A stretch of 64,000 nt of DNA from an uncultured Clostridia bacterium (GCA_927362715.1 CAKMIX010000007.1:47453-111452), one strand, 5' to 3'. Shown: positions 16,412 through 25,104, numbered from the stretch's first letter. Notes: generated by a model from the sequence alone, not told the origin. Program-made: numbers and translations.

Positions 16412-17291
16412 ACATTTGGATGCATTTTCCGCAAGCGGGCTTCTGCACATTCTGGAAGACGCGCTTTTGGATACGCTGAAGATCCTTCCCTTTTTGTTTG
16501 CGGCTTTTTTGCTGCTGGAATTTTTGGAAAAGCACGCGGGTGACCGGCTCAACCGTTTCTTTTTACGTGCGGGGCGCGCGGGTCCGCTTGTCGGCGCGGC
16601 GCTCGGCTGTGTGCCGCAGTGCGGGTTTTCCGTGCTGAGCGCCAATCTGTATGCGGGCGGCATCATTTCCCGCGGCACGCTGCTTGCAGTGTTCCTGTCA
16701 ACCTCGGACGAAGCGGTTTTGCTGCTTGCCGCACAGCCCCGGCGGTACATGGATATTTTGTATCTGCTGCTGACGAAGGTGGTCGTGGCAGTCCTCTTCG
16801 GATATGCGGTGGATCTTTTCGCGCGCCGCCGCCCGAAGGGCGCCCGAACACCGCAGATCCACGATATTTGTGACCACGAGCACTGCGGCTGTCACGCGCA
16901 CAAGGGGATATGGATCCCCGCGCTGCTGCACACCGCTAAAATTTTTGGCTTCCTGCTTGCCGTCACAGCGGTTCTGAGCTTCGCCGTCACAGCGCTCGGC
17001 AGCGAACGCATTTCCCGGCTTTTGCTGACGGATTCGTTCTTCCAGCCGTTTTTGGCGGCCGTTGTGGGGCTCATCCCGAACTGTGCGGCATCCGTGCTGC
17101 TCACGCAGCTTTACTTAGAGGGCGCGCTGAGCTTCGGCTCGGTCATCGCGGGGCTTTGCACGGGCGCCGGCGCGGGGCTTTTGGTGCTGTTCCGCGAGAA
17201 CCGCCGCCCGAAAGACAACCTGCTCAACGTGGGGCTGCTGTATTTGGCCGCCGTTGCGGCAGGACTTATCTTGCAGGCGGTCGGTGTGTAA
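16395..17291 (+). CDS. Polytopic heavy-metal permease (ArsP_2 / putative manganese transporter type)
   Basis: 298 residues from ATG 16395, preceded by GGAGGG. Two homologous halves each carry a conserved helix pair: GCVPQCGFSVLSANLYAGG near residue 70 and GLIPNCAASVLLTQLYLEG near residue 230. This is typical of the putative 10-TM heavy-metal exporter family. About eight or nine hydrophobic segments can be counted. A metal-binding-looking His/Cys loop (HDICDHEHCGCHAHKG, about residues 154-169) separates the halves, and the N-terminus is also His-rich (MTHTHEH). It is co-transcribed and overlapping with the Fur gene. Substrate (Mn, Fe or another metal) and direction are not known from sequence. 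Confidence 0.8.
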   Translation: MTHTHEHLDAFSASGLLHILEDALLDTLKILPFLFAAFLLLEFLEKHAGDRLNRFFLRAGRAGPLVGAALGCVPQCGFSVLSANLYAGGIISRGTLLAVFLSTSDEAVLLLAAQPRRYMDILYLLLTKVVVAVLFGYAVDLFARRRPKGARTPQIHDICDHEHCGCHAHKGIWIPALLHTAKIFGFLLAVTAVLSFAVTALGSERISRLLLTDSFFQPFLAAVVGLIPNCAASVLLTQLYLEGALSFGSVIAGLCTGAGAGLLVLFRENRRPKDNLLNVGLLYLAAVAAGLILQAVGV

Positions 17292-17353
17292 AGTCTTTTG
17301 CAGGCGTGGAAAATAAGCCGCTACACACGATAAATAAAGGTATATAAAAGCGA

Positions 17354-17390
17354 CACCCCGCAGCAGATGCTGCGGGGTGCGTTTTATTTC
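17354..17390. terminator. Bidirectional terminator between permease and Dabb genes
   Basis: 11-bp GC-rich stem (17354-17364 with 17369-17379), loop AGAT, then CGTTTTATTT on the plus strand and CGCTTTTATA on the minus strand. It can serve both convergent genes. Confidence 0.85.
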
Positions 17391-17404
17391 TGTTTGATTT
17401 GCGT

Positions 17405-17719
17405 TTATTCCGTCGGAGGTGCGGTAATGTCAACCGCGGCGCGGCCCTCGGTGACTTTGGCAACGAAGGCGGCGACTTTTTGGTGTGCGGGGTGTGTTTT
17501 GTACGCCTCGAGCGCGGCTTCGTCCCGGACGGTGACTTGCAGCATCGCGTCGAAGTTGCGGTCGCACACGACCTCATTTTCATAAAACCGCAATGATTCG
17601 ATTGCAGGCACGACGCCGACAAGGCTTGTAAGGCCTTTGCGCACGGTCGCGATATTTTCCGCACGGGTGTGCCCCTCGGCGGTCTCTTTAAATTTCCACA
17701 TGACGGTATGCAGCAGCAT
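17405..17719 (-). CDS. Dabb-family (stress-responsive alpha/beta barrel) protein
   Basis: 104 residues, usual length for the Dabb dimeric ferredoxin-like fold. The N-terminus HTVMWKFK, the central EVVCDRNFDAMLQV strand and the later YKTHPAHQKV helix are characteristic. Members are small cytoplasmic dimers, and some are cyclases or stress proteins; no specific substrate can be given here. It follows argS by 14 bp in the same direction, with AAGGAG upstream of ATG, and ends at the shared terminator. Confidence 0.85.
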   Translation of the reverse strand: MLLHTVMWKFKETAEGHTRAENIATVRKGLTSLVGVVPAIESLRFYENEVVCDRNFDAMLQVTVRDEAALEAYKTHPAHQKVAAFVAKVTEGRAAVDITAPPTE

Positions 17720-17733
17720 AACTATTCTCCTTT

Positions 17734-19476
17734 TTACATGCTCTCGGGCACGGTGATTTTGAACATAGTCAGAATGTTGACTATTGTCTGCTTGACCGCC
17801 AGGCAGAGATTCAAGCGCGCCTGCATCAAAGCTTCGTCCTCGACGGCGATCTTGCAGGCGTTGTAATACTTATGGAACAGCGTGGCAAGCCCCACCGCGT
17901 AGCGCGTGATGCCGGCGGGGTCAAGGCTCTTCGCCGCCTGCTCGATCTCGCCGGTGAGCGCCGCCAAGTGCCGAATGAGCTCGTGCTCCTCGGGCGTGCG
18001 CAGCTGTGTCAATTCCTCTCCGGTGCAGCTGCGCGGCGAAACGCCGTCGGCGGCGAGCTTTTTGAGAATGCTGCAAATGCGCGCGTGCGCATATTGGCAG
18101 TAGTACACGGGGTTCTGCGCGTTTTCACTGACGGCAAGCCCCAAATCAAAGTCAATGGTCGAACCGGGCTCACGCATATTGAAGAAGAACCGCGCCGCAT
18201 CTACGGGGACTTCGTCGAGAAGGTCGTTGAGCGTCACGGCGTTTCCTGTGCGCTTGGACATGCGCACGGGCTCGCCGTCCTTCATCAAATTGACCAGCTG
18301 CATAAGCACGACCTGCAGGCGGCTGCCGTCAAGGCCGATCGCGTCGAGCGCACCCTGCATACGGGCGACGTGGCCGTGGTGGTCGGCGCCCCATACGTCG
18401 ATGGCGCGCGAAAAGCTGCGGTCGGCAAGCTTGTTCTTATGGTAGGCAATATCCGCCGCGAAATAGGTCGGGTTGCCGTTTTGCCGTACAAGCACGTCAT
18501 CCTTGAGTTCCAATTTTTCAATTTGCTCCGGCGTTTTACCCTGTGCCGTGAGCCGCTCGGTCTGCACCTCGATATTTTTATACCACAGCGCCCCGTCTTT
18601 TTCGTAGGTCTTTCCCTTTTCGGTCAGCAGGTCAATGACCTCCTGCACCGCGCCCTTGTGCAGCTCGCTTTCGCGGAACCACACATCGTACTCGATGCGG
18701 TACTTTGCGAGCGTCTCCTGCATACTCTGAATATTCTTCGGCAGAGCAAAGTCCACAAGCGCCTTGCGGCGTTCCGCTTCAGGCTTTTCAAGGAAGCTGT
18801 CGCCGTACAGATCGGCGAATCCCTTTGCACGTTCAATGATGTCCGCACCGTGGTAGCTGTCCTCCGGCAGCTCGACCGCCGCTTCCCCCTTGAAAAGCTG
18901 CTGATAGCGGATATCCAAAGACAACCCGAACTTTTCGATCTGGTTGCCCGCGTCATTGATGTAAAACTCACGAGTCACATCGTACCCCGCTGCTTCGAGC
19001 ACCGCCGCAAGGCAGTCGCCCAAAGCGCCGCCGCGCGCGTTGCCCATGTGCATGGGGCCGGTGGGGTTGGCGGAGACGAATTCCACATTGACACGCTCGC
19101 CGCACCCTATATCGCTTTTGCCGTAATCCGCGCCTCGCTCCAGCACGTCCTGCACAATATCGGCATAAAAGCCGTCATTTAAGCGAAAATTGATGAACCC
19201 CGCCCCTGCAACGGTACACGAGGCGAACGCGCTGCCGGAAAGGTCCATATGCTTTTCGACCGCCTGCGCGATCTTCACGGGCGCCATACGGAACGCCCGC
19301 GCGCCTGCAAAGGCAACGTTGGTCGCGTAATCGCCGTTTGCACGATCCTGCGGGATCTCCACGATAAAAGCCGGAAGCTCTGCCGCAGGCAGCTCGCCTG
19401 CAGCGATCGCCCTGCCTAAGGCCTCCAAAATCCTTGTATACAAATCCTTTTCAATCTCTTTGATCCGTTTCGACAT
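17734..19476 (-). CDS. argS: Arginyl-tRNA synthetase
   Basis: 580 residues, class I synthetase that charges tRNA-Arg. An N-terminal tRNA-binding (Add-1) domain is followed by the catalytic domain with HMGN (the HIGH motif, about residue 143) and RMSKRTGN (KMSKS, about residue 406), then the C-terminal DALR anticodon-binding domain (YCQYAHARICSILKK onwards). ATG 19476 has AGGAG nine bases upstream and lies 26 bases inside the upstream YwiB-like gene, so the two are coupled. The ywiB-argS order is known from Bacillus. Full length, no defects seen. Confidence 0.97.
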   Translation of the reverse strand: MSKRIKEIEKDLYTRILEALGRAIAAGELPAAELPAFIVEIPQDRANGDYATNVAFAGARAFRMAPVKIAQAVEKHMDLSGSAFASCTVAGAGFINFRLNDGFYADIVQDVLERGADYGKSDIGCGERVNVEFVSANPTGPMHMGNARGGALGDCLAAVLEAAGYDVTREFYINDAGNQIEKFGLSLDIRYQQLFKGEAAVELPEDSYHGADIIERAKGFADLYGDSFLEKPEAERRKALVDFALPKNIQSMQETLAKYRIEYDVWFRESELHKGAVQEVIDLLTEKGKTYEKDGALWYKNIEVQTERLTAQGKTPEQIEKLELKDDVLVRQNGNPTYFAADIAYHKNKLADRSFSRAIDVWGADHHGHVARMQGALDAIGLDGSRLQVVLMQLVNLMKDGEPVRMSKRTGNAVTLNDLLDEVPVDAARFFFNMREPGSTIDFDLGLAVSENAQNPVYYCQYAHARICSILKKLAADGVSPRSCTGEELTQLRTPEEHELIRHLAALTGEIEQAAKSLDPAGITRYAVGLATLFHKYYNACKIAVEDEALMQARLNLCLAVKQTIVNILTMFKITVPESM

Positions 19477-19933
19477 CGTTTGCTTCTCCTGTTATTTCTT
19501 CTTCCTGCGGCGGCAATACCGTCAGCGTCATATGATTGTGGACTGCGGGCTGTGCGGCAAAAAGCAGCGCATACGAAAACCGCAGCGTGCCGCCCGCAGC
19601 GTCCAGACGGTTTTCCACCGAATGTGTATGGATTTCCAACGTCAGCGCACCGTAAGGCGTTTCATACGCCGTTTGGTGCGTTTTGCCCGCTTCAAAGCGC
19701 ATACGGCTGCGCACGCCGCCGCTGTGCGTCACCGTTACAAGGTTTTTGCCGACGGTCTGCACGGTGGTACGCATCGGCGTGCCGCCGTCCTTGTGCGAAT
19801 AGGTGACGCGAACGCCGTCAGCCGTTTCCAAAAGCATGCCGGAAGCACAAAGCTTCGTCTCGTCACGCGCGCCGTCCATAACCTGCACGCTGCGCACCTG
19901 TACGCGCACGCGGCGCGCTCTCGGTTCGCTCAT
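19451..19933 (-). CDS. DUF1934 (YwiB-like) beta-barrel protein
   Basis: 160 residues. The beta-rich sequence, RMRFEAGKTHQTAYETPYG followed by alternating strands, and its position just before argS fit the YwiB/DUF1934 lipocalin-like family. The function of that family is not established. ATG at 19933 overlaps the ddl stop as ATGA, and its own 3' end overlaps argS by 26 bp, so the three genes are one translationally coupled unit. The C-terminus is acidic. Confidence 0.78.
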   Translation of the reverse strand: MSEPRARRVRVQVRSVQVMDGARDETKLCASGMLLETADGVRVTYSHKDGGTPMRTTVQTVGKNLVTVTHSGGVRSRMRFEAGKTHQTAYETPYGALTLEIHTHSVENRLDAAGGTLRFSYALLFAAQPAVHNHMTLTVLPPQEEEITGEANDVETDQRD

Positions 19934-20994
19934 CGCTGTTCGAGCGCGAGCTTGAACAGGCGATCGAGGAGCTTCGGGTACGGCACGCCGCTTTGCTCCA
20001 TGAGCTTCGCATACATGCTGATCGAGGTAAAGCCCGGGATCGTGTTGATCTCATTGAACAGCACGCGCCCGGTCTTCCGTTCATAAAAGAAGTCCACACG
20101 CGCCATCCCGCGGCAGCCCAGCAGTTCGAATACGCGCACCGCTGTTTCACGGATCTCCGCTTCCGCTGCGGACGGGATATGCGCGGGGATCTGCAGGATG
20201 CTGCTTTCGTCTATGTATTTTGCTTCGTAATCGTAAAACGCCTTGCTCGGCACGATGCCGCCCACAACGGACGCCAGCGGCGTCTCGTTGCCCAAAACGG
20301 CGCATTCCACCTCGAGCGCATCCTCCACCGACGCTTCCAGCACCAGCTTGCGGTCATGCCCGAACGCTGTTTCCAGTGCTGCGGGCAGCGCGTCTTTTTC
20401 CGTCACCTTGGAGATCCCGCGCGACGACCCCGCGTTCGCGGGCTTTACAAACAGCGGCAGGCCGAGCGTTTCAAGCGCGTGCGCGCAAAACGCCGCTTCG
20501 TCCTTGTCGTATGCCGTCCGCGTCACCGAAAGCCATTTTGTCTGCGGGACTCCGGCGGTATCCGCCAAAAGATTCGTAACCGCTTTATCCATACACATGG
20601 CAGAGGACATCACGCCGCAGCCCACGCACGGAATGCCCGCAAGCTCCAACAACCCCTGTACGGTGCCGTCCTCGCCGTTTTTGCCGTGCAGCACAGGGAA
20701 CGCAACGTCCACGTGGATCTGCTCTAACCCGGATTCACGGAACACCAGCAGCCCGCCTGTTTTGCGGTCGGGCGAAAGCGCTGCGCGCGTGCATTTGCCG
20801 CTTGTCACCCAGCGGTCTTCAGGCAGCAAGTCTGTATCGCCCTCATAAAGCAGCCATTCGCCTGCCTTCGTGATGCCGACAAGATAAACCTCATATTTGT
20901 CACGGGGGATCTGCCCGACGACCGACTGCGCCGACACGCACGAGACCTCGTGTTCGCTGGAAACGCCGCCGAACAAAACCAGTGCTTTTCTCAT
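19930..20994 (-). CDS. ddl: D-alanine--D-alanine ligase
   Basis: 354 residues from ATG 20994. ATP-grasp enzyme that makes the D-Ala-D-Ala dipeptide for peptidoglycan in the cytoplasm. Visible motifs: N-terminal LFGGVSSEHEVS, FPVLHGKNGEDGTVQGLLEL near residue 90, FVKPANAGSSRGISK near 170, YEAKY (YDYEAKYIDES) near 254, and the metal-binding FNEINTIPGFTS near 312. The KY pair fits a D-Ala-D-Ala rather than D-lactate ligase. The frame opens upstream at 21069, but the promoter's -10 element lies at 21029-21034, so 20994 (with GAGGTGAA upstream) is the start. Confidence 0.96.
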   Translation of the reverse strand: MRKALVLFGGVSSEHEVSCVSAQSVVGQIPRDKYEVYLVGITKAGEWLLYEGDTDLLPEDRWVTSGKCTRAALSPDRKTGGLLVFRESGLEQIHVDVAFPVLHGKNGEDGTVQGLLELAGIPCVGCGVMSSAMCMDKAVTNLLADTAGVPQTKWLSVTRTAYDKDEAAFCAHALETLGLPLFVKPANAGSSRGISKVTEKDALPAALETAFGHDRKLVLEASVEDALEVECAVLGNETPLASVVGGIVPSKAFYDYEAKYIDESSILQIPAHIPSAAEAEIRETAVRVFELLGCRGMARVDFFYERKTGRVLFNEINTIPGFTSISMYAKLMEQSGVPYPKLLDRLFKLALEQR

Positions 20995-21028
20995 ACCGTT
21001 CACCTCACGGATATACATATACGGATAA

Positions 21029-21057
21029 ATCATACCATATGCCCCGTTTTTTCGCAA
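21029..21057 (-). promoter_or_regulatory. Predicted promoter of ddl-ywiB-argS-dabb
   Basis: Minus-strand TTGCGA (21052-21057), 17-bp spacer, TATGAT (21029-21034) preceded by TGG, an extended -10. Transcription should start near 21022, about 28 bases before the ddl ATG. Confidence 0.7.
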
Positions 21058-21076
21058 TCGGAATTGCAAAAAAATA

Positions 21077-21105
21077 ATGACAAACCCTATTTTCTATGAT
21101 ACAAT
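21077..21105 (+). promoter_or_regulatory. Predicted promoter of the 302-residue unknown gene
   Basis: ATGACA (21077-21082), 17-bp spacer, TACAAT (21100-21105), 36 bases before the ATG. It diverges from the ddl promoter. Confidence 0.65.
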
Positions 21106-21141
21106 AAGGTACAATTCTGAAATCACAAGGCAGGTAAGGCT

Positions 21142-22050
21142 ATGCTTACGTTTAACGACGCGGTATCTCAGGTGCTGCACGGTACGGCGCAAACGCTTGC
21201 GGATAACGGCTTTTCGACCGTCGTCCCCGAGGGCATTAAAAAGGGCGAGCTTCCCACACAGACCGAGGGTGATGCGACCTTTGTCGAATTTTCGGGCGAC
21301 AAGGGCACGATCCGCTTTGTCTTTTCCGACAACCAGGCGGTGCTGATGCTCGCTGCCGTCGCCGAGAACGGCGAAGAAGAGGAGCTCAAAAAAGCGTCTA
21401 CCAACTATTTTGACCTGGAGAGCTTCGATGAGCGCGACATCAAGTCGCTTTGCAACGAATTCAACGAGACCGTCAACTCGAGATTCGCAAAAGCGAAAGC
21501 AAAAACGAAATCCGCCAAAATGCCCACGCCTGTTTCGCGTTCCGCCGCCAAAAGCGGTTCCCAAAGCTATGACGGCAACACGCTGGCAAACCGTCTGACC
21601 GGCATGTATCCCGACTTAAAGGAGCCGTATCACGAAAACTACGAGCGTTACGGTGAATTCTTAGCGGAGGAATTTTTCACCGAATACGGCACAAAGCGCG
21701 TCATCGACACCATTCGCGAAGGGAACCGGCAAGCGTGCAATAAACTGTTCCGCATTCTCAACGATATTTATGAAAACGGCTCGAACGACACGCAGAGCCT
21801 CATCGCCGTGACCATTCTCGGCGAGATGCAGAACGACCCGCAGCTTTTGGAAACGGCAAAGGAATATATGTGCGAAGATATGAGTGAGACGGTCGTGCTC
21901 GTCAACAAATATCTCGCCTCCTCTGCGGGCAAGCGCGCGCAGAAAAAGCTGCTTGACCCCCCGCCCTATAAACCCAAAAAGCAGAAAAAGCCCAGTGCAT
22001 TTGCGCAGGCGCTTGCGGGCGGCGGGCAGGGTATGCCCCCCACCATGTAA
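21142..22050 (+). CDS. Unknown cytoplasmic two-domain protein
   Basis: 302 residues, not recognised. Residues 1-120 are beta/alpha, with an acidic EEEELKK stretch and a FDERDIKSLCNEFNETV helix. A short basic linker (AKAKAKTKSAK, about 115-125) and a Ser-rich spacer lead to a helical domain (150-275) with a DLKEPYHENYERYGEF segment and HEAT-like helices. The tail is Lys/Pro-rich and ends in GGGQGMPPTM. No signal peptide or membrane helix is seen. Monocistronic, with its own promoter and terminator. Confidence 0.85.
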   Translation: MLTFNDAVSQVLHGTAQTLADNGFSTVVPEGIKKGELPTQTEGDATFVEFSGDKGTIRFVFSDNQAVLMLAAVAENGEEEELKKASTNYFDLESFDERDIKSLCNEFNETVNSRFAKAKAKTKSAKMPTPVSRSAAKSGSQSYDGNTLANRLTGMYPDLKEPYHENYERYGEFLAEEFFTEYGTKRVIDTIREGNRQACNKLFRILNDIYENGSNDTQSLIAVTILGEMQNDPQLLETAKEYMCEDMSETVVLVNKYLASSAGKRAQKKLLDPPPYKPKKQKKPSAFAQALAGGGQGMPPTM

Positions 22051-22058
22051 TATTTTTC

Positions 22059-22089
22059 AGGACGCTCCTTACTCGGGCGTCCTTTTTTT
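22059..22089 (+). terminator. Rho-independent terminator after the unknown gene
   Basis: Stem AGGACGC (22059-22065) with GCGTCCT (22077-22083), followed by a run of seven T. Confidence 0.88.
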
Positions 22090-22124
22090 GTTTCCCACGC
22101 GTGCTGAAAATTTCCCCGGAATTT

Positions 22125-22153
22125 TGCAACACTTCGGTCAAAGCCGCAGTCTA
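22125..22153 (+). promoter_or_regulatory. Candidate ECF-type (autoregulated) promoter
   Basis: TGCAAC (22125-22130) and GTCTA (22149-22153) are 18 bases apart directly upstream of the sigma gene. The AAC/GTC pattern is like ECF-dependent promoters rather than sigma-A. Recognition by the adjacent factor is inference. Confidence 0.45.
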
Positions 22154-22198
22154 TTTGGGTGAAAGGGCTTGAAAATGAAAAAAGGGGGGGGCGTCTGT

Positions 22199-22738
22199 AT
22201 GGAAAATACTGCCGCGGCACTGCTTTTGCGTGCACAAGCTGCGGACGCCGAGGCGTTCGGACAGCTTTACGCATTATATGCCAATGAGCTTTACGCCTAT
22301 GCGCTCGCCGTTCTGCGGGATCCGCACGACGCCGAAGACGCCGTGCAGGAGGCGTGCGTGCGCGTATACCGCGCGGTGCGCAGCATTCGAAAGCCCGAAC
22401 GCTTCAAAGCCTATTTTTTCAAGACCCTTTCCAACACCGCAAAAACCTTAGCGCGAAAGCGGACGCTGACCGTCGTTACCGACGAGATCGAACCGACCGC
22501 GCCCGACATCACAAACGACGTACATACTGCGGAACTGCGCGCCGATCTGCAAAAGGCGCTCGCCGCCTTAAAAGACGACGAGCGGCAGGTGGTGCTGCTC
22601 TCCGCCATAGCGGGGCTGCGCTCTGCGGAGATCGCCGAAGCCTTAGGGATGACGGCGGGCACGGTGCGTTCCAAGCTCTCGCGTGCGCTTCGCAAAATGC
22701 GGCCTTTCCTCGCAGAAACCGGGAGGGAATCCGAATGA
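22199..22738 (+). CDS. ECF-subfamily RNA polymerase sigma factor
   Basis: 179 residues from ATG 22199. Region 2 (residues 10-80) includes AFGQLYALYANELY, the core-binding helix with DAEDAVQEACVRVYRA, and the -10 recognition segment RFKAYFFKTLSNTAK. Region 4 (120-175) has the helix-turn-helix AGLRSAEIAEALGMTAGTVRSKLSRALRK split over two helices. ATG 22175 with GAAAGGG upstream is an alternative that adds eight residues; 22199 has a G-run seven bases upstream. Its stop overlaps the next gene as ATGA, so the downstream membrane protein is its probable regulator. Confidence 0.92.
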   Translation: MENTAAALLLRAQAADAEAFGQLYALYANELYAYALAVLRDPHDAEDAVQEACVRVYRAVRSIRKPERFKAYFFKTLSNTAKTLARKRTLTVVTDEIEPTAPDITNDVHTAELRADLQKALAALKDDERQVVLLSAIAGLRSAEIAEALGMTAGTVRSKLSRALRKMRPFLAETGRESE

Positions 22739-24807
22739 AACGACAAACGCCGAATCAAGATATTTTAAATCGCATAAAAGCCGAGACCACAGTACCCCTG
22801 CCCGAACGTCTCACGCCCGAGCGCGTTGCAGAACACGTGGCAGGCGAAACCGTGCAGCCGAAAAAACGGCATATTGCACGGTATGTGTCCGTCGCGGCGG
22901 CATTCGTGCTGCTTGTGCTCGCGGGGCTTGCGGTTTGGCAGCTCGCCGACGGCACGCCGACACTCACCGCGCCTTTGGAGACACCGAACGTGCAGGCAGC
23001 CGACGCGGGCGACGCATATTTGCAGACCGCGGAAAGCTACGAGCAGATCGAAGACCTGTTTGTTGCGCTGCGCGATGAAAACGCGCCGGTCAGCCGGTTT
23101 TCGCTTTCCGAATTGTTCAACGGTTCCGACAAGGCCACCGCGTCGGAGGGCTTCGACCTTGGCGGCGTTGCGGGCGCTGTCACAGACGGCGGCATGGGCG
23201 ATGCCGTCTACGGCGAGACAAACGTACAGGTCGACGGCGTAGAGGAGGGTGACATCCTCAAAAACGACGGTTCGTATCTGTACGTCCTGCGCTGGACGAC
23301 TGAGATGGGCTATGTGGATATCGTGGATATCCGCGACAAAGCACAAATGCGTTCCGTATCCCAAATCGAGGTGTGCCGTGCGGAAACCGCCGACGGAACA
23401 AGCACCTATACAAACATCTCGGAGCTTTTTATCACGGGAGATACGCTCACCGTGCTGTATACCGCGTCCTCGTATTCCGTTTCGGGTGAAATGCCGGAGA
23501 TATACGGCGCAGGCGCTGCGGGTACGACGAAAACCGTCGCCGCCGTGTACGATGTCACGGACCGCGCCGCGCCTGTTCTGCGGTACACCTACGCGGTAGA
23601 CGGCAGCTTGATCTCCTCGCGCATGACGGACAGCACACTGCTGCTCGTAACAGAATACAGCGTGCCGCTTTACAAAAACGACAGTGACCTGAAAAACGCC
23701 AGCGTCCCCTGCTTTTATAAAGACAATGTGAAAACGCGCTTTCCCGTAAACACGGTATGCCTGACGGCAAATACCGAATCACAGAGCTATCTCACGGTCA
23801 CGCTTTTGGACACAGCTTCCGACGGCACAAACGCGCAGATGAAGGCGGTGCTCGGCGGCGGCACGGATATTTACTGCACAGACAGCGTGCTGCTCGTCGC
23901 CGCGCGGGACCATACGGACGCGGTTACCTACTCGAACGCGGCGGGCGACGAGATCGCTTCCTTTGTGCCCGGGGCTGTTGACACGCGCCTGTTCGCCTTT
24001 TCGCTGGAAAGCGGTGTGCGCTATCAGGGCAGCACAAAAATCGACGGCACGCTGCTCAACCAATTTTCCATGGATGCCTACAACGGCTATTACCGCATCG
24101 CCACTACAGCAGAGGACGGCAGCTGCCTGACCGTTTTAAACGAATCGCTCGAAACGGTCGGCGAGCTTCGCGGCATCGCGCCGGGCGAGGACATTTATGC
24201 CGCACGCTTTATGGGCGACACGGCGTACCTTGTTACCTTTTACCAGACCGATCCGCTGTTCGTTTTGGATCTCAGCGATCCCGCAAGCCCCAGAGTGACG
24301 GGCGAATTGAAGATCCCCGGCTTTTCCAGTTACCTGCATCCCTACGCAGAAAACTTACTCATCGGCATAGGCGAGAGCGGCGATGAAAGCGGCGCGACAG
24401 GCAAGCTGAAGGTCTCGCTGTTTGATGTCAGCGATATGCAAAACCCCAAAGAGATCTCCTCGGTCGTGTTTGACGGCGCGCAATATACGTCCAGCGCGGC
24501 GCAGTATGACCACCACGCCTATTTATCGCTTTCCGACGGGACGTTTGCCATACCGGTCACCGAGAGCGGCCCCTTAACCGATCCGCACAGCTTTGCCTGC
24601 GTGCTTACGGTCGAGGACGGCGAACTGCGCGTGCTCGAGACATATTCGCCCGACACGGCAACACATCTTGCGTACACTGTCACGCGCATAACCTATGCGG
24701 GGAGCACCCTGTTTACGCTCTCGGACACGGCGCTGGTCGCGTTTGACCGAGGCACGGGCGAGCAGCTTGCGCGTATCGAATATGCGGAAGGGAGCATGAT
24801 CGAATGA
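22735..24807 (+). CDS. Membrane-anchored beta-propeller protein, probable anti-sigma partner
   Basis: 690 residues from ATG 22735 (GGGAGGG upstream). A cytoplasmic N-terminus of about 50 residues is followed by one membrane helix (VSVAAAFVLLVLAGLAVWQL, about 52-71) and a large outer domain. That domain has TNVQVDGVEEGDILKNDGSY near residue 160, the signature of the beta-propeller family PF09826, then repeated beta blades with DVTDRAAPV, DLSDPASPRV and DVSDMQNPKE segments. The topology (short inner region, helix, outer sensor) and the ATGA overlap with the sigma gene suggest an anti-sigma sensor. No classical zinc anti-sigma motif (HX3CX2C) is seen in the inner part, so the regulatory role is inference. 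Confidence 0.87.
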   Translation: MKRQTPNQDILNRIKAETTVPLPERLTPERVAEHVAGETVQPKKRHIARYVSVAAAFVLLVLAGLAVWQLADGTPTLTAPLETPNVQAADAGDAYLQTAESYEQIEDLFVALRDENAPVSRFSLSELFNGSDKATASEGFDLGGVAGAVTDGGMGDAVYGETNVQVDGVEEGDILKNDGSYLYVLRWTTEMGYVDIVDIRDKAQMRSVSQIEVCRAETADGTSTYTNISELFITGDTLTVLYTASSYSVSGEMPEIYGAGAAGTTKTVAAVYDVTDRAAPVLRYTYAVDGSLISSRMTDSTLLLVTEYSVPLYKNDSDLKNASVPCFYKDNVKTRFPVNTVCLTANTESQSYLTVTLLDTASDGTNAQMKAVLGGGTDIYCTDSVLLVAARDHTDAVTYSNAAGDEIASFVPGAVDTRLFAFSLESGVRYQGSTKIDGTLLNQFSMDAYNGYYRIATTAEDGSCLTVLNESLETVGELRGIAPGEDIYAARFMGDTAYLVTFYQTDPLFVLDLSDPASPRVTGELKIPGFSSYLHPYAENLLIGIGESGDESGATGKLKVSLFDVSDMQNPKEISSVVFDGAQYTSSAAQYDHHAYLSLSDGTFAIPVTESGPLTDPHSFACVLTVEDGELRVLETYSPDTATHLAYTVTRITYAGSTLFTLSDTALVAFDRGTGEQLARIEYAEGSMIE

Positions 24808-25073
24808 AAAAGCGTGTTACCGAGATCGCCGCCTTTTGCGGTACCATGATTTTGTCCTGGCTGCTTTTGAGCTTTTACTTTTTCCCCATAAAATGGTCGT
24901 TCCCCGTAACGGGCGTGACATCGGCGGAATTTCAGGCATTTTTCTTTGCTTCTCTTGCGGATATGGCGGCACTCAAAAGTCTCATTTCCCTGCTGTTCGC
25001 CGTGTTTGCGCTGTTCGTGTGTGAGCGCCGGTTTGAAAAGCGGGCGCGTAAAAATCCCGAAAAAAAGGATTGA
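24804..25073 (+). CDS. Small two-helix membrane protein
   Basis: 89 residues, overlapping the beta-propeller stop as ATGA. Two hydrophobic helices (about residues 7-30 and 55-76) are followed by a very basic tail (CERRFEKRARKNPEKKD). No family is recognised. Third gene of the ECF operon, so it may help control the sigma factor or the propeller protein. Its 3' end overlaps the -35 of the next promoter. Confidence 0.75.
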   Translation: MKKRVTEIAAFCGTMILSWLLLSFYFFPIKWSFPVTGVTSAEFQAFFFASLADMAALKSLISLLFAVFALFVCERRFEKRARKNPEKKD

Positions 25074-25098
25074 CAAAGCAGAACATCTGTGTTTTAAT
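25070..25098 (+). promoter_or_regulatory. Promoter of the T-box/malQ/trpB unit
   Basis: TTGACA (25070-25075), 17-bp spacer, TTTAAT (25093-25098). It overlaps the stop of the small membrane protein gene. Confidence 0.75.
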
Positions 25099-25104
25099 AA
25101 GCTA

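Noticed and set aside
22354..24807. 817-codon version of the beta-propeller gene
   Set aside because: Its first 127 codons are the sigma gene read in another frame; ATG 22735 with GGGAGGG is the start.
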